Under the pieces are notes generated by a model. The model did no database searches. It saw nothing but the letters and a program-made list of their open reading frames with translations, and was not told the DNA's origin. The position numbers were made by a program, and so were the translations under genes. Shown piece after piece: positions 12,303 through 24,416 of a DNA stretch of 64,000 nt (positions are counted from its first letter, which is position 1; each line of letters starts with the position of its first letter). Source of the stretch: Ypsolopha sequella (lineage: Eukaryota > Arthropoda > Insecta > Lepidoptera > Ypsolophidae); NCBI GenBank assembly GCA_934047225.1, contig OW203992.1, positions 7,739,501 to 7,803,500 of the forward strand, given 5' to 3'.

Positions 12303-12839
12303 ATTTTTGAGTACCTATAAAAAAGTTTGATTGATGCTTCATTAGAATAAAATCTTCAACAAATTAATAATAATCTAAGTAAATTTCATGAATTATTTTC
12401 TGTTCTTGCATATAACTTATAAAGTTATAACATAACTTATAAACTTATAAACTTATAACATATCTAAGCGAGCTAAGCGGCTGACTTAATGGTAAACAAA
12501 AAACCGGTCAAGTGCGAATGGCACTCATGTCCGGACGGTTCCGTATACACCGTTTAAAACATAACCTTATTCCACGCACAGTTATCATAGCCAACTTAAC
12601 TTGACACTTACGATCTATTAAACTCTATATATCCAAAGGGTTTGATTAAGTTGGGGTTTAATAAGTTCGTAAATAATTAAATAAAAGTAATTTTCATTTG
12701 TTTTCTTAATACGTGTGCTATAAAACCTCCGTGAACGGAATTTCAAGTTTCTCAGCCAAATGATTTCTCGCTGAGCCAATTGGTGTATACAGGTCCCGGC
12801 AGTAAATAATGCACGTCGTATTGTAGCGTCATCTCATGA

Positions 12840-13236
12840 ACATGGCGAAATGCGCAAAAGAGGTAGGCGTGTATTTATATATGTAACCCATATGTAACCT
12901 TATTAGTATGTAGTATATAGGATGGGATTTGGTCAGACGCCTAGATTCGTGCTGGGGGCTCGGTTGGTGTTCATTGAACCTTGTTCCTGGTCCCTGGCCG
13001 GGTCTCCGGTGTGGGTTCGGGCGGTTGGTTGGATTTCACCTTGTATAATATATATTTTATCTATAATTTTAATCGTATATATATTGCTACATAAATTAAA
13101 TAAACCTTTAATCTAGTTCATGTACATTTATTATTTTATTGCATATATTTTTTATAAGATTAAATTTTGACTTGTGAAACGTGTATTTTATATACCTACT
13201 TTGCAAAATAAACTATTTGAATTTGAATTTGAAAGA
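12840..13236 (+). repeat. LINE 3'-end type repeat with ATTTGAA tail
   Basis: The segment ends 'aaataaactatttgaatttgaatttgaa', which is a short repeated tail typical of non-LTR retrotransposons. It contains a block ending 'ggttggatttcaccttgta'. A close copy on the opposite strand lies at 24440-24880. There is no reverse transcriptase frame, so it is a 5'-truncated or non-autonomous copy. Confidence 0.6.
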
Positions 13237-13329
13237 AGGTGAGCATTTGGCTACAGTTCCAGTAAGACAATATAAGCTCTAACAATTTATATTTATCAAC
13301 GACAGCAAAAAGGGTTTTTTGGTAGATCA

Positions 13330-13710
13330 TAGTTCAACTTTATTTTCATCCATCCATCAGCCTAGTTCGTCCACTGCTGAACATGCCTTTCCAGGACTTT
13401 GCCACTCCCGGCGGTCATCCTGGAAGAATTGCCCTTATTCACACACGCTGGGCAGGGGGGTCGGTGAGCGCGGTGCCGGAACCCTCGCACCAGTGACGCC
13501 ACTGCCCGTCACCAGTCTGTTCCATATAAGGCCCGGCTATTAGGGATATACCGCCATCCATCGGTCCCAGGCATCGTGGGCCTCCTGGTTTTTTGCTCGT
13601 GAGCTGTCCTCTTACTCTCCCCCGAATTACTTCGAGGGGGTCTCCAAGTAAGATGGTGGTACCTCCACAGTCGAGCCCGGCATCAGCTCTACCACCTGCT
13701 ATTATCTTTA
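13330..13710. repeat. Dispersed 'catccatccatc' repeat, copy 1
   Basis: The segment runs from 'catccatccatcagcctag' to 'aagtaagatggtggtacc' with blocks 'accagtctgttccat' and 'cttactctcccc'. A diverged copy lies at 61678-61912. Both copies are followed by the same 'acttgcgattgtcggcactt' border, so repeat and border probably belong to one larger element. Confidence 0.65.
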
Positions 13711-13737
13711 TTTAGTTAAATAAATTATATGATTAAT

Positions 13738-14051
13738 ACTTGCGATTGTCGGCACTTGGTGAAACTTGGATAACAACATGATGAATAAACACACTTGCAC
13801 TCGTTTCACACTTCATTCGCTTATTTAACCCGACCGGTTTCGGTTTTATACCATCATCAAGGGTTTAGACTGATTAGATATTATTCCATGCAATAAATGA
13901 TGTACTTCACTGTTTACTATACCTATCATTTATTGCACTGAATAACATCTAATCAGTCTAAATTCTTGATGATGGTATAAAACCGAAACCGGTCGGGTTA
14001 AATAAACGAATAAACTGTGAAACGAGTGCAAGTGTGTTTATTCATCATGTT
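13738..14051. repeat. Snap-back palindrome with hammerhead-like arms, copy A
   Basis: The border ACTTGCGATTGTCGGCACTT precedes a hairpin whose arms (from 13775 and to 14051) are nearly perfect complements over more than 100 bp. Each arm carries TTGATGA, a short hairpin and GAAACCGGTCGGG; on the plus strand TTGATGA is at 13966-13972 and GAAACCGGTC at 13985-13994. Flanking strands AATTC and GGGTT pair, as do AACCC and GGGTT in the other arm. This layout resembles a hammerhead ribozyme, but the C of CUGAUGA is replaced by U. Penelope-like elements are known to carry such motifs. Activity is not claimed. Confidence 0.65.
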
Positions 14052-14375
14052 ATAAATAAATTATTAAAAAAAAATACTACCCGAAAAAACTTCACTTCAC
14101 GGAAAATCCACAAAGATGGCAACACCATTTCCCACGCTTTCCATACAAAATATTGTAAGGCTTGAAGCTGGAGTCACCGAATAGGGCATTGACGAGCGCA
14201 AACTCTCTATTGCAAATTAACACTATTCATAGGGAGTTTTCAAAGAGGACTACTCTCACACAATTTGGTCGCATTCACTACAAAGATTTTGTGCTTAGAT
14301 TGCGGGCTCACAGGCTTCATGTTATGTTATGAGTAACGTTATATGTAAGTTGAGGAACTGTATGTGGACAAGGTA

Positions 14376-14643
14376 CAGTGGCGTGCCTAGAACTAGAACT
14401 TTTCGCTGGAAAAGCAATGACAATGTTAAGTATGACTAGTAAAAAAATATGAAAACAATAAAAAAAAAATATTGAAAAAAAAAACTGTTAGGTGCGAAGG
14501 CATGCTAGCATGCCCTAAAGCCTCAGACTAATTGTCTGAGCCTAAAGCAGACATTTTCATACAAAAATGTCGTTTTTTATTATTTTTATTTTTTTTACTA
14601 TTCATACTTGACATTGTCTTTGCTTTTTCAGTAAAAAGTTCCA
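14376..14643. repeat. CAGTGGCGTGC hAT-type MITE, partial
   Basis: It starts CAGTGGCGTGCCTAG and folds onto itself: 'gaaaaagcaatgacaatgt'-like left sequence pairs with 'cattgtctttgctttttc' on the right. The right terminus is lost after 'aaaaagttcca'. The intact relative at 40369-40630 identifies the family. Confidence 0.65.
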
Positions 14644-15644
14644 TAAATGTATAAATGTCATAATATAAATTTATCTGTTTTCCTCAATGTTTTTTTTCTT
14701 AGTTCTTAGCTTTCCTTCAGATGGCGCTGTCCGTGTCACCGTAGATAAAATATAAAATGTGTTTCGTAGCAATCAATGTCAAAGTGGTTTTTTCGTTTGT
14801 TTGGAATTGGTGCAAATTTTCTCTTTGATTTTGTTTGCTAAGGAATACGACAGTGCCATCTAGGAATCTTATTAAATACTAAATTTAACATAAGGAAAAA
14901 CGCTCAATGGCAATTTTTGTCAACACATTTTATAGTTTTTTTATTAGTTTCCCCCAGAAATTCGTCACTAACGCATATTTTCGTTCGATCGAAATAAGCA
15001 GTTTACTTATAATTGTGTTCCTCTGTGAATTGAGTAATGTATACTAATTAAAATTAGCTAAGACTTTGATCAGATGAGAGCTTTTTGATTATAAATTTGG
15101 CACTCGACTTTACCAACACACCATCATCTCCATAAAGCTGTAGCTGTACTCGTCAAACTATTAGGTCTTTACATATGAAATTGCTGTTTTCTATAGAGAA
15201 GGAAACTCATTTTTGCATTATTTTTTGAAATGAAAAATCCAAACTTTGTCATTTTTTTTGTGTATGAATGAGACATCATTAAGCTAACAGAAACATAAAT
15301 TTAATTTTTGAAAAGTGTCAGCTGTACAAAATGATTACGAATCTTATCATGGAAATGGATGGCATTTAGGACGAACTGTTTTTGAACATTTTATTTTTAT
15401 AATCAAACTGAATATGAAAACAAAATTTAATACGTAGACGTGAAACCTTGAAATCATCTTTCAAACAAAAAACAAATAATTGAATTAGCTATTGAATTGC
15501 AGGAATTATGGACTCATGAATCTGTAAGAAAGTTTCGGCAATTTCATAGGTAAATACCTATTATAACTACAAGGAGTCACTGGTTTTCCTGTGTGTGACC
15601 ATTATTTACAACAATGCATTCGAAACTAAGGTATGTTATGTATT
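14644..15644. other. Unassigned AT-rich DNA
   Basis: No gene or clear element is recognised. The 'agatggcgctgt' motif near 14720 recurs near 51910 and 41480 in variant forms and is a frequent repeat motif in insect genomes. Confidence 0.35.
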
Positions 15645-15882
15645 TGTCGTCGGCAAATCGTAGAATTGGGCATGTCACGGTCTGCCTGGGCAGATCATAT
15701 TTCTGTTAAAACGACTTAGGAGGGGCGCTTCGCTCCGCTCAGCTTCGCTTGGCTCCCCAAATTTATTAACATGTAAACCTAACATGCCCGTCCTCGCTTC
15801 GCTTCGCTCTGCTCGTCATCGCACCTATTTTTGAGTTTATTTCATACTACGATCTGCCCAATTCTCCGATCTGCCCACGACA
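15645..15882. repeat. TGTCGTCGGC MITE, copy 1
   Basis: The termini TGTCGTCGGCAAATCGTAGA and GATCTGCCCACGACA are imperfect inverted repeats, each with an adjoining 'attgggca/tgcccaatt' block. The centre is rich in 'gcttcgct' short repeats. A second copy lies 350 bp downstream. Confidence 0.7.
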
Positions 15883-16237
15883 TATCTATCCGAATAAGGC
15901 GATGTCAACTTCGCTAACATCTTATTTAGGTAACACGTTTAGCATAGAGTTCCGTAGGGTTGGTGAAAAGTCATTTTTAGTTTTCTAGTTTTACCGCCTA
16001 CTAACCTAAGGTTAGTGAAAAGGTAAAAGGTAATGTTGCTTCGAATCTCAATCAAATGTCGGCTACTCCATGTAAAGTAGTAAGTTGTTAAATTCAACTT
16101 GCACTTTATTTTCAGTGCTAAATTACAGCGCCATTGTCCGAACAATAGTTTACCGACGAGGCACAGTTTTTTAACACAAGTACGTTTTACAGACTAAAGA
16201 CTAAACTGTATTAATATGAAGTCGTTTTTGGTGAATC

Positions 16238-16416
16238 TGTCGTGGGCATATCATGACTTATGAAACCGAAAGTTTTTCAACAAAAAGTCAAAAATAGGTG
16301 CGACAACGGGTGGAGCGAGGAGGACCGTGTTAGGTTTACTGCAAATAAATTAAGTAGTAATCATGATATGTTTAGGCAGATCATAGTATGCCCAATTCTA
16401 CGATGTGCCGACGACA
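16238..16416. repeat. TGTCGTGGGC MITE, copy 2
   Basis: The ends TGTCGTGGGCATATCATGA and ATGTGCCGACGACA match those of the 15645 copy. The internal part is shorter and rearranged. It is non-coding. Confidence 0.65.
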
Positions 16417-16568
16417 TATCCATAAGGGTTTAGCAGTGAACGAATAAAACATAGAAGACGCTTCTCTAACAAATGGTCATTCGAACATGGTACCAGAAAC
16501 TTAAAAGGGTAAAAGGTTCATGTTGTACTGTGGGTCGTACCGTGATTGGCTGACTCACAGTGACAATG

Positions 16569-16714
16569 GTGTCGATTCTGCGCAACACAACTGACAAGAC
16601 TAACCTTATTTTGAGCGTCCGTCTTTGTCTTTTCGATACAGAAAGAAAAGGGCAGAACACTTAAATTAAGTTTAGTCCTGTCAATTAAGTCAAGTAGTGT
16701 TGCGCCGAATCGGT
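16569..16714. repeat. GTGTCGATT MITE, copy 2
   Basis: GTGTCGATTCTGCGCAACAC pairs with GTTGCGCCGAATCGGTGT. Internal 'ctgacaagactaacctta' and 'aagtttagtcctgtcaatt' are the family's subterminal blocks. It is close to identical with the copy at 45250-45398. Confidence 0.8.
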
Positions 16715-17499
16715 GTGAATAATCGCCATAAGAGCTGACGCTAACACTAAATATGTTCCCGGCACAGTTTGAATGCGGTCATTTTTTAGCGCAAATCAGT
16801 TTTCCATGTTTTTTCGTTCGCTGGATGTACTGTGGTTTGGATTACAGTTTACAATGCTTCACCAATTATTTAGATTACTTACATCAAAATTAATGCGTAA
16901 ACAACGCCGCGCCCGTACAACCGTTTCTGAGAAATCGATGCCCAACTCCCTGCCAAAGTTTAAAAATTTGTTGCGTAAGGTAAAGTCTGTTGAAAAACAA
17001 ATTTGAAATTAGAATGTGAAAATCCACCAACGTAATGATTTTAATAAATTATGAATTTAGTAATTTTTGGGGTTCAACTTCAGACTTATAATAATCAATG
17101 GGCACCAATACTAATTATATTATATATATTATGTCACACATATGTAACTCACAACTACTCACAAGGTATATGGTTCAGGCGGTTCTTACAAACGTTTATG
17201 GAAATAGCCTACATTAAAAATGGGTTAACTCCTAATGAAATGTCGGGTTAGTTAACTCTTCCCTTGGGTTAGTTAACCCGAGGGTTAAGGATTTTTTCTC
17301 GATCATGCTGCAAGTGAGCCAGTGGTACAGTGGAGATCATATTGTAATGAATGGCCTTGTATAGTTACCTAATAATTTCTTAACCCTATCACCTTGACCC
17401 TACCTATCACCTTATCCACCTACTTCACCAGCACAATCTTTAAATTTCCTAGCCTAATCTGATCCTAACTGAAACTAGTTGGGATCAACCTAATACATA
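16715..17499. other. Unassigned AT-rich DNA
   Basis: The short frames at 16773-17006 and 17051-17251 do not resemble known proteins and lack supporting gene signals. A local 'ggttagttaaccc' palindromic repeat lies at about 17250-17285. Confidence 0.35.
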
Positions 17500-17700
17500 T
17501 ATAATACATAATACATACATATACTCATGCCTGTCTCCCGGAGGGGTAGGCAGAGACTACAGATTTCCATCTGCTACGATCCAGACACACCTATTTCGCC
17601 TTTTCCACATCCGTCAATCTATTCATACAAGCTCTTCTATTCCGGGTACTTTTGACATGGCCCTTCTTCAGTATTTTGTTCTGGGTATAATTCTTTTTTG
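17500..17700. repeat. Dispersed repeat fragment
   Basis: The segment 'catgcctgtctcccggaggg' through 'cccttcttcagtattttgt' is recognisable as a widespread lepidopteran repeat type. Only this copy is seen in the window, so the boundaries are approximate. Confidence 0.4.
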
Positions 17701-18212
17701 ATATTATTCTTGTCACAACAGTTCAAAAAATAACTTGAATAGTAACGCACGTTTCGGAATAAACCCAAGTTATTTGTTATTTATTTGTACTATAATTTTA
17801 ATATCCCACACCAGCCCTTTACAATTTACAAACTTTTGAATGTCATTACGTCAGTAGGTCCTAAATCAGAATGGGGCCTTTCAGCTCTATCCTGAATGGT
17901 GTTAATTTACTACTGAATTGGCACCAACACCGAGTGTGAGAGACTCTCAATAGGATATTCGGCCGTCAGCACCGCGATTCTGTATGGAAAATGTGGAAAC
18001 ATAAATAGGGCCTGCGAAAAGCGACTCGAAGGGAGGGTGATTTTCTAAAGGCTTCACTCGTTTTCAATGGGCACTGTTTAACATTGCTCATTGAGCGATA
18101 TTTTCTGTTTCCTTTTGAAATACACGACTCTTTGGTGCTACATGCCTCAAGTGAAAGGCTAAAGGAACGTGAAGTATCTTCACTAAAAAGACTTGTGCCA
18201 CTTATTGTGATT

Positions 18213-18560
18213 TTAGGGTCCCTACCTCGAAATAAAAAAACGGAACCATCATAGGTTCAATTTGTTATCCGTCTGTCAAGCAAGAACTTTATGCTCGAGC
18301 CCCTTGACTCACCCTTGAGAGATATCTAGTTGAAACTGATACCTTCTAGAGAAGTTATCGGCTCCTTGGTGATAAAAAAATTCTGGCTTCAAACTTAGCG
18401 TGAAAAAAAGTAAGTTTACATAATCAATTTCATAAAAATTGCCTCACCATGAAAACCTATTAGGTCACTTTCAGTAAACTTAGAAACGTGAAATTTAGCA
18501 CACATATCGCGCACAAAGGGTTCCGTAGCACCACACAATACGGGTACGGAACCCTAAACT
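18213..18560. repeat. Dispersed repeat ('agggtccctacc' type), copy 1
   Basis: Blocks 'gagagatatctagttgaaac' and 'caccatgaaaacctattagg' are shared with about 30258-30750 in the same orientation. It ends 'gtacggaaccctaaa'. It is non-coding and old. Confidence 0.6.
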
Positions 18561-18671
18561 GTTAAATAATTCCACTTACAGTTATGAAAGGCGAACTTGA
18601 CACTTACGAAAACATGTATCTAAATATAATTACGTATATTATAATAATTATACGGTCTACGTATAATTAAG

Positions 18672-18930
18672 TTCCGGACGAAATTATTTCTTGTTCCTTT
18701 TTTGATCCCCAGGTAAAATGTCTTTGGCGAGGCTGAAGGCCGAGCCGCGTTTCTGAACGAAATTATTTCTTGATCTCTTATTTAACCTCCAGGTAAAAAA
18801 TAGGTATCATTAGCGAGGCCAAAGGCCGAGCCGCGTTTCCAAACGAAATTATTTCTTTTTCTGTGAATTGTTCGGCCTCGCCGCGTTTCCGAACGAAATT
18901 ATTTCTTGATCTCTTACTTGATCCCCAGGG
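18672..18930. repeat. Minisatellite with GAACGAAATTATTTCTT units
   Basis: Four direct copies of 'cgaaattatttctt' start near 18677, 18759, 18843 and 18894. They alternate with 'gatcccca(gg)taaaa' and 'ggccgagccgcgtttc' blocks. Unit length varies from about 50 to 85 bp because blocks are skipped in some repeats. Confidence 0.75.
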
Positions 18931-18990
18931 CTGCGTTCAGTTTTATCGCCCGCCGACGCCTGCTCATCACTGACAGCAGGATAACATTGC

Positions 18991-19362
18991 TTAAGAGCGG
19001 TTTCACAGCCGGATTGTGAAAAACACGCCTTTTTCTAAATAATAGAAACAGAACAGTGAAATTAAAAATTCACTCAATAGTTATTCAACAAATCCTTATT
19101 ACCTATGAATTGTGACTGCTGCCATCGCAAAGTCTCCATTGGCTTCTGTAATTTAGAATTTCAAATTATTTTTATTAAAAAATTTAGACTTTCTAATTTA
19201 CTGAAACCAATGGATACTTTGTGATGGCAACATACACAATACATAGGTAGGTAATAAGGTTTTGTTAAATTACTATTGAGTGAGTTTTTTATTTCAGTGT
19301 TTTGTTTCGATTAATTAGGTAAAGGCGGGTTTTTCACAATCCGGCTGCGAAACCGCTCTTAA
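18991..19362. repeat. MITE with CAGCCGGATTGTG termini, copy 2
   Basis: Ends TTAAGAGCGGTTTCACAGCC and GGCTGCGAAACCGCTCTTAA are inverted repeats over about 35 bp. The outer TTAA may be the target duplication. The body matches the 3187-3561 copy, including 'gccatcgcaaagt' and 'tggcaacatacacaataca'. It is the best preserved member here. Confidence 0.8.
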
Positions 19363-20530
19363 GAGTATGACATAGCCATAACAAAAACCAGTTCCGGGCG
19401 TGGCTTATTCATGTTACGTTTGCGCGCGGGGGGAAATTCGTCCCGGTCTCTAAGCTCGCGTCACCATAGCAAAAATACGAATAGAGTGGACGAGGCAGGG
19501 TCAAAAGTAATACGTATTTTATTTTATCTAATTTATTAGTGTATTTCGATCATCGTCACACGGCATTGATCCTACTTGCTATCACGTCGGGACGTAAATT
19601 TATTATGGTCGGCTAAAAGTGGTTTTTTGAGTGTTTGATTTATCAGTTGACCCTCGGAACATTTCAGACACTCCTTTAGAGATACATAATAATATCGTGA
19701 CGGTTAATTGTCACCATTAAACATTCTTTAAATATTTTTCGCCCGTTGAGCTGGTTTTACACTTGCGGGAAAATAAATTGGACCAAAAATTTCTTTACAA
19801 AAAATTTTTACTAAAAGTTGTTATTACAAAAAAGTAGAAACTAACAAATATTCTCAGAAGGAATGCACCACGTCACTATCTATCTCACTTTAGCCTATAT
19901 CAATTATGCCTCTCTCATTCAACTACGTTTAACTGCGTTACTATCTCATTCCAACTCATTTTAAATAGCGTCACTATTTATCTCACTCTAACGCGTGTTA
20001 AATGGCATTTCTAATGAACGTCAAATATTTTTACTGCCCGCCACTCTTTCATTCTAAATTCTAATTATTTAAAAAAATACGCAGCTCCTTTGGTAGTAAA
20101 ATAGCAATAACTTTTTATCAAAAGTAATACACAGAAATTGCCAGATCATTTGAAAAACAATATTTGATGAGCCGTTATTTAAGACAATTTGCAAAACTAA
20201 CATAGAACTTTTTTTTTCAGGGTGTGGTGTCGAACTAACCTAATTACAAAAAATTGCTCATAAATTGGGTTTTTATGTTTTTTCCTGATGTTACAGCATT
20301 TCAAGGTTTATTTTTGACTTTATCAATAGCAGGACTATTCAGAGTTGGGCAACAAAAATTTTATTCTTAGAATTTAGAACTCTCAAAAATCTCTTCGAAT
20401 TTATAAAAGTACCATCAACTCGAAGACTATTTACTTTTTGCTGAGGTCATAATTTGATATTCTGGTCAGTCATGAGCTGGCCTACCAGCCTTCCAAGGGA
20501 AAGCGTTGACTTTTGGGACACCTGTTTACC
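19363..20530. other. Intergenic, repeat debris
   Basis: A diverged copy of the 'gacgtaa...cgtgacgg' repeat lies at about 19575-19700. The rest is AT-rich with no recognisable gene. Confidence 0.35.
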
Positions 20531-22156
20531 CTTGGGATAAATCGCCAAGTGTTTAAAATATAGAAATTTATTTGTATCATAGTTTGAAATGTTCAGGTTC
20601 CTTTACGCAAAATGAAAAAACAAAACTCTTTTAGGATTTATTTGTTGTCCCTATGTTTGTCTGTTTGTCCGTTTCTCACAAACACAGAAAAGGAACTGTA
20701 GAACAAATAATGTAAAAAATATAAAAACCATATCGTTCTATTCTAAAGGGATTAATAATTTACTGTTTGTTCAATGTGGCGATAGCTTTGTTTATTATTA
20801 TTTTTTTCTTTGTTACAAAGATAACAAATATTTTCATACAAGGTTTTCCTTAAGAGCTATTTCTCCGAATTTGTAACAAAATATTAAGAAATAATTAAAA
20901 CGGTAAAGCACAACTTTTAGCTAAGACAATTTATTGTTAAAAGTTTGCTATATGCATAAACATATTTTAATGATATTATGGTATATTCAAAATAATTGGG
21001 TTTTCCATAAGCGTGATATCAGATTATTTAAGAAATTTACGGCTGATATCACGACGACGGACAAGCTAATTATATTATTACTATTGTAATATCATTAAAA
21101 ATATGTTTAGGCATACAGTAGACTTTTAACTATAAGTTTTCTTAACTAATAGTTGTATTTTTACTAATTGAAATTGTATTTCTCATAAAGAAGTGCAAGA
21201 TGGCAAGATATACAAAATAAGTTAATTGAATTTGTGAAATGGTTTCAGGTAAAAACAGTTTTCCATGAAACGGTAACTGGTTATACTTAGCAAAGTGTGT
21301 AAACTTAGTCATCTTAACATGAACGACGCCTGTATTTCTCTCTTTTTTATTTCCAGTATAGATAAAAATATACAAACTTGTTAAACTTTGCGTAAAAATG
21401 AGGCAATATTGACGATATCCTGACAGCTATTATGATGGTGTTTTATCAAATTTTGCTTTTTGGGCTGTATAGAGACGTAGTTATATGTCACTAAAATATA
21501 CTCATGAAAAAAGATATGAAGAAAATAAGCTGTAGACTTCACATTCGGTTTATACCTATTGTATGAATTTTAAGAAAAATACAGGGGTAAAGGGACCTCT
21601 TAAGGAAAACCTTGTATTAAACTATTTGTTATCATAGTAAAAAATAATTCAAGGAAAAAATAAACAAAGCTATCGCCACATTGAACAGTAGATGATTAAT
21701 CCCTTTAGAATAGAACAACATGGTTTTCATATTTTTTACATTATTTGTTCAACAATTCCTTTCTGTGTTGACTTTTAAATGCAAAATATTATCTCAAGTG
21801 TTCATCCCTACATTTTCATAGTGAGAAAATTTGTATGAAAAACGTAAAAAAAAAACGTAAAAACCTAAAACGTAATATAAATAAAAACGTCAAAAGTATG
21901 TTTTTACAGCTCTATAGAGGGCCGTTAATATTGGTATTTATTAATTTTACCCAGAAAAAATTGTCTAGACAAATGGACAGACAGACAAACATAGGGATAA
22001 CAAATTAATCCTAAAAGAGTTCCATTGTTTTCATTTTGCATAACAGAACCTGAACATGTACCGACAGGATTATCTACGATCTAATAATTTTGCCATGCAC
22101 TGTAAATATTTCAAAATAAATTTCTATATTTTAAATACTTGGCGATTTATCCCAAG
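20531..22156. repeat. 1.6-kb long-inverted-repeat element
   Basis: CTTGGGATAAATCGCC at 20531 pairs with GGCGATTTATCCCAAG ending at 22156. Successive inner blocks also pair: 'cctatgtttgtctgtttgtc' with 'gacaaacatagg', 'gcgatagctttgttta' with 'taaacaaagctatcgc', 'aaggttttccttaag' with its complement, and 'aaacatattttaatgatatt' with 'aatatcattaaaaatatgttt'. The arms span nearly the whole element with small indels. There is no transposase frame. It behaves like a fold-back or long-TIR non-autonomous transposon. Confidence 0.75.
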
Positions 22157-23656
22157 TAAGTGTACCTATATAATTTGCAAAAAACCTCACTTATTGGACC
22201 TGAAATGGTGAGCCAATACTAGAGGGTAATTTCACGAAAAGGTCATTGACCTTTGTTACAAATCTCAGTAAGTATAAGTTAATTAATTTGGGTTTCAATA
22301 ACGATCACAAAATTATTCTTTTAGAGTAACATATATTATTTTCCCGCATAAAAGTATGAATTCATTCCAAATTTATTCAGTTTTGTTGTTATGACTATGG
22401 CACGATGTAGCTAAATCACTCATACGCATATTTTGTTGAGTTTTTAACGGCAGGAATATGATGCTCCTCGAAATATTACTTTATAAAATTAATTTCAATG
22501 TGTTTTGAAGTAGTTTTGGGAGATATTTATAGCTTGCAAAAAAGGGCACAGGTTCCACGTCTTACGGGCGCCAACGCTAGGCGTAGACTGACAATATCTT
22601 GCTGCCGCTGACTGCATCAGTGGATTCACGTATTTTTGGAAAAAGGGGGTGATTTTTTTGACCCGAATAACGTGGTATTTGGAAAATGAATAGATATCAT
22701 TCACACTAATTTTATTAAAAAAAAAACAACAAAATCGCGAAAGCGATACCTGAAACAAAATCGATAAGAAGTGTGCAATAGAGGGTTACAAAAAAATTCA
22801 TTGACAGTACAAATATGAATCGATTAACGTGGTTTGTGGAAAATGAATACCTTAAAGTTCAACCAAAAACATGTATTTTTTTTATGGCTATACGTAACCT
22901 AATTATTTCAACAAAATCATCCGAAAGCTGACATTTTATTTCTGTTTGTATTTTCGTTCCCCTTAAACAAATTTAACGCGTGCAAAAGAGATGGTAATGA
23001 TCGCCGGACGTAGGCGGGCTCTCTTCTGCACTGCAGGACTTCCAAAAAACTAGTTTGACATAGGCCAAACTAAAGTCGGGTTTGGCCCGTAACATATATA
23101 ACGAAGTTAAAAGGGAAAGTATCATACCTTAGTAGTCTTTACAAGTTAACAAGTAATATGAATCAACTATAAGTCAACTGAACACATTCTGAAATGTAAT
23201 TGGAAAAGTAAAAAAGAAAATTTCCTAAAAATTCTATTGAAAGTTATTAAGATGAAATTGTTAGTTGTGTATAACAAGTAATATAAGTTTATGAACCATG
23301 TAAAATTATTTTAAAAGCCTCCTTTTAGACCGCATATTGTGACGGGCAACTACAGAACACACACTTGGCCGGTTTATTAAATTACTAGACAAGCCATGTC
23401 AAACTCAAAGTGATAGTTGGGCCAAATGCATGAAGACCATAGAATCAGTGGGTCGCAAAAACCAACCATGAGAAAAAAACTAGAAAGAGGACAGTAATCG
23501 TCTATTTAATAATTAATAGTAAAATAAAGGAAATATATTTTTCCAAGAAATTTGACATCTTTTGTCAAATCTCTCTATTTTTGCGACATGGTTCACCGCG
23601 CGGGCCGCAGCAGGCCATTCTTTAAATTGAATTGGGCCGCATGTTTGACGTGCTTG
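22157..23656. other. Unassigned AT-rich DNA
   Basis: Small frames only. The segment from about 23340 to 23656 has ends reminiscent of another hAT-like repeat ('gccatgtcaaactcaaag', 'catgtttgacgtgcttg') into which the 23665 element inserted. Confidence 0.35.
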
Positions 23657-23664
23657 TTCTAGAC

Positions 23665-24416
23665 CAGGGGTCTCCAAACTAAGGCCCGCGGGCCAAAACC
23701 GGCCCGCGGTCACTAGATGGACATGTCCGGTTTGTAGCCCGCTATTATGTTAGTAGATGCTAGTAATTGTTGGCACTTGGTGGAATTTATAAAACATTGT
23801 TTTAAAAAACACTTGTACTTGTCCACATATTACTTATAACTTTATTATGCCCGACCGGTTTCGCTGTAAAGCATTTTCTAGGGCCTTTTAAACATCATCA
23901 GTTATGATGTGTAAAAGGCCCTAGAAAATGCTTTACAGCGACACCGGTCGGGCATAATAAAGTCAGTTATGATGTGTAAAAGGCCTTAGAAAATGCTTTA
24001 CAGCGAAACCGGTCGGGCATAATAAAGTTATAAGTAATATGTGGGTAAGTACAAGTGTTTTTTAAAACAACGCTATTATGTTGTTTATTTAAAATTCACA
24101 AACTTATAATAATAGCATAATGTTACTTACTAACTCAACAGATATTAATAGAAACGTTGCCATGCGTATTTGTCTAAAAGTGGCGTTATTATAATTTTTT
24201 TACACGCGCTTCGGCTAACTCCGTCATGCCCGAAATACCAACCAAAATTGCGAACGGAGCGGAGTGCCCTTCACAAAAGATATCTCAGTGACCGGCTAGT
24301 CCCAATACGAAAATTTGCGCGTCAAAACTACAGTATGTTGCTATACAGGTCTTGACTTTAAGGGCTTAGTTGAAGAATCAGTGTGGCCCTTGGGCTAAGA
24401 AGTTTGGAGACCCCTG
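23665..24416. mobile_element. hAT-type non-autonomous element with nested insertion
   Basis: The termini CAGGGGTCTCCAAACT and AGTTTGGAGACCCCTG are perfect 16-bp inverted repeats. The flanks TTCTAGAC at 23657-23664 and 24417-24424 form an exact 8-bp target duplication, as expected for the hAT superfamily. There is no transposase frame. The snap-back palindrome at 23758-24070 is nested inside. Confidence 0.85.
23758..24070. repeat. Snap-back palindrome with hammerhead-like arms, copy B
   Basis: The left border 'gctagtaattgttggcactt' is a diverged form of that in copy A. The arms run from about 23797 and to 24070 and contain GCGAAACCGGTCGGGC flanked by pairing GCCC/GGGC. One arm has been duplicated in tandem with a period of 65 bp (23898-23962 and 23963-24027). 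One duplicate has GACACCGG instead of GAAACCGG. Confidence 0.65.

Noticed and set aside
16773..17006. 77-codon basic frame
   Set aside because: No recognisable domain, no splice or polyA context, and flanked by repeats.
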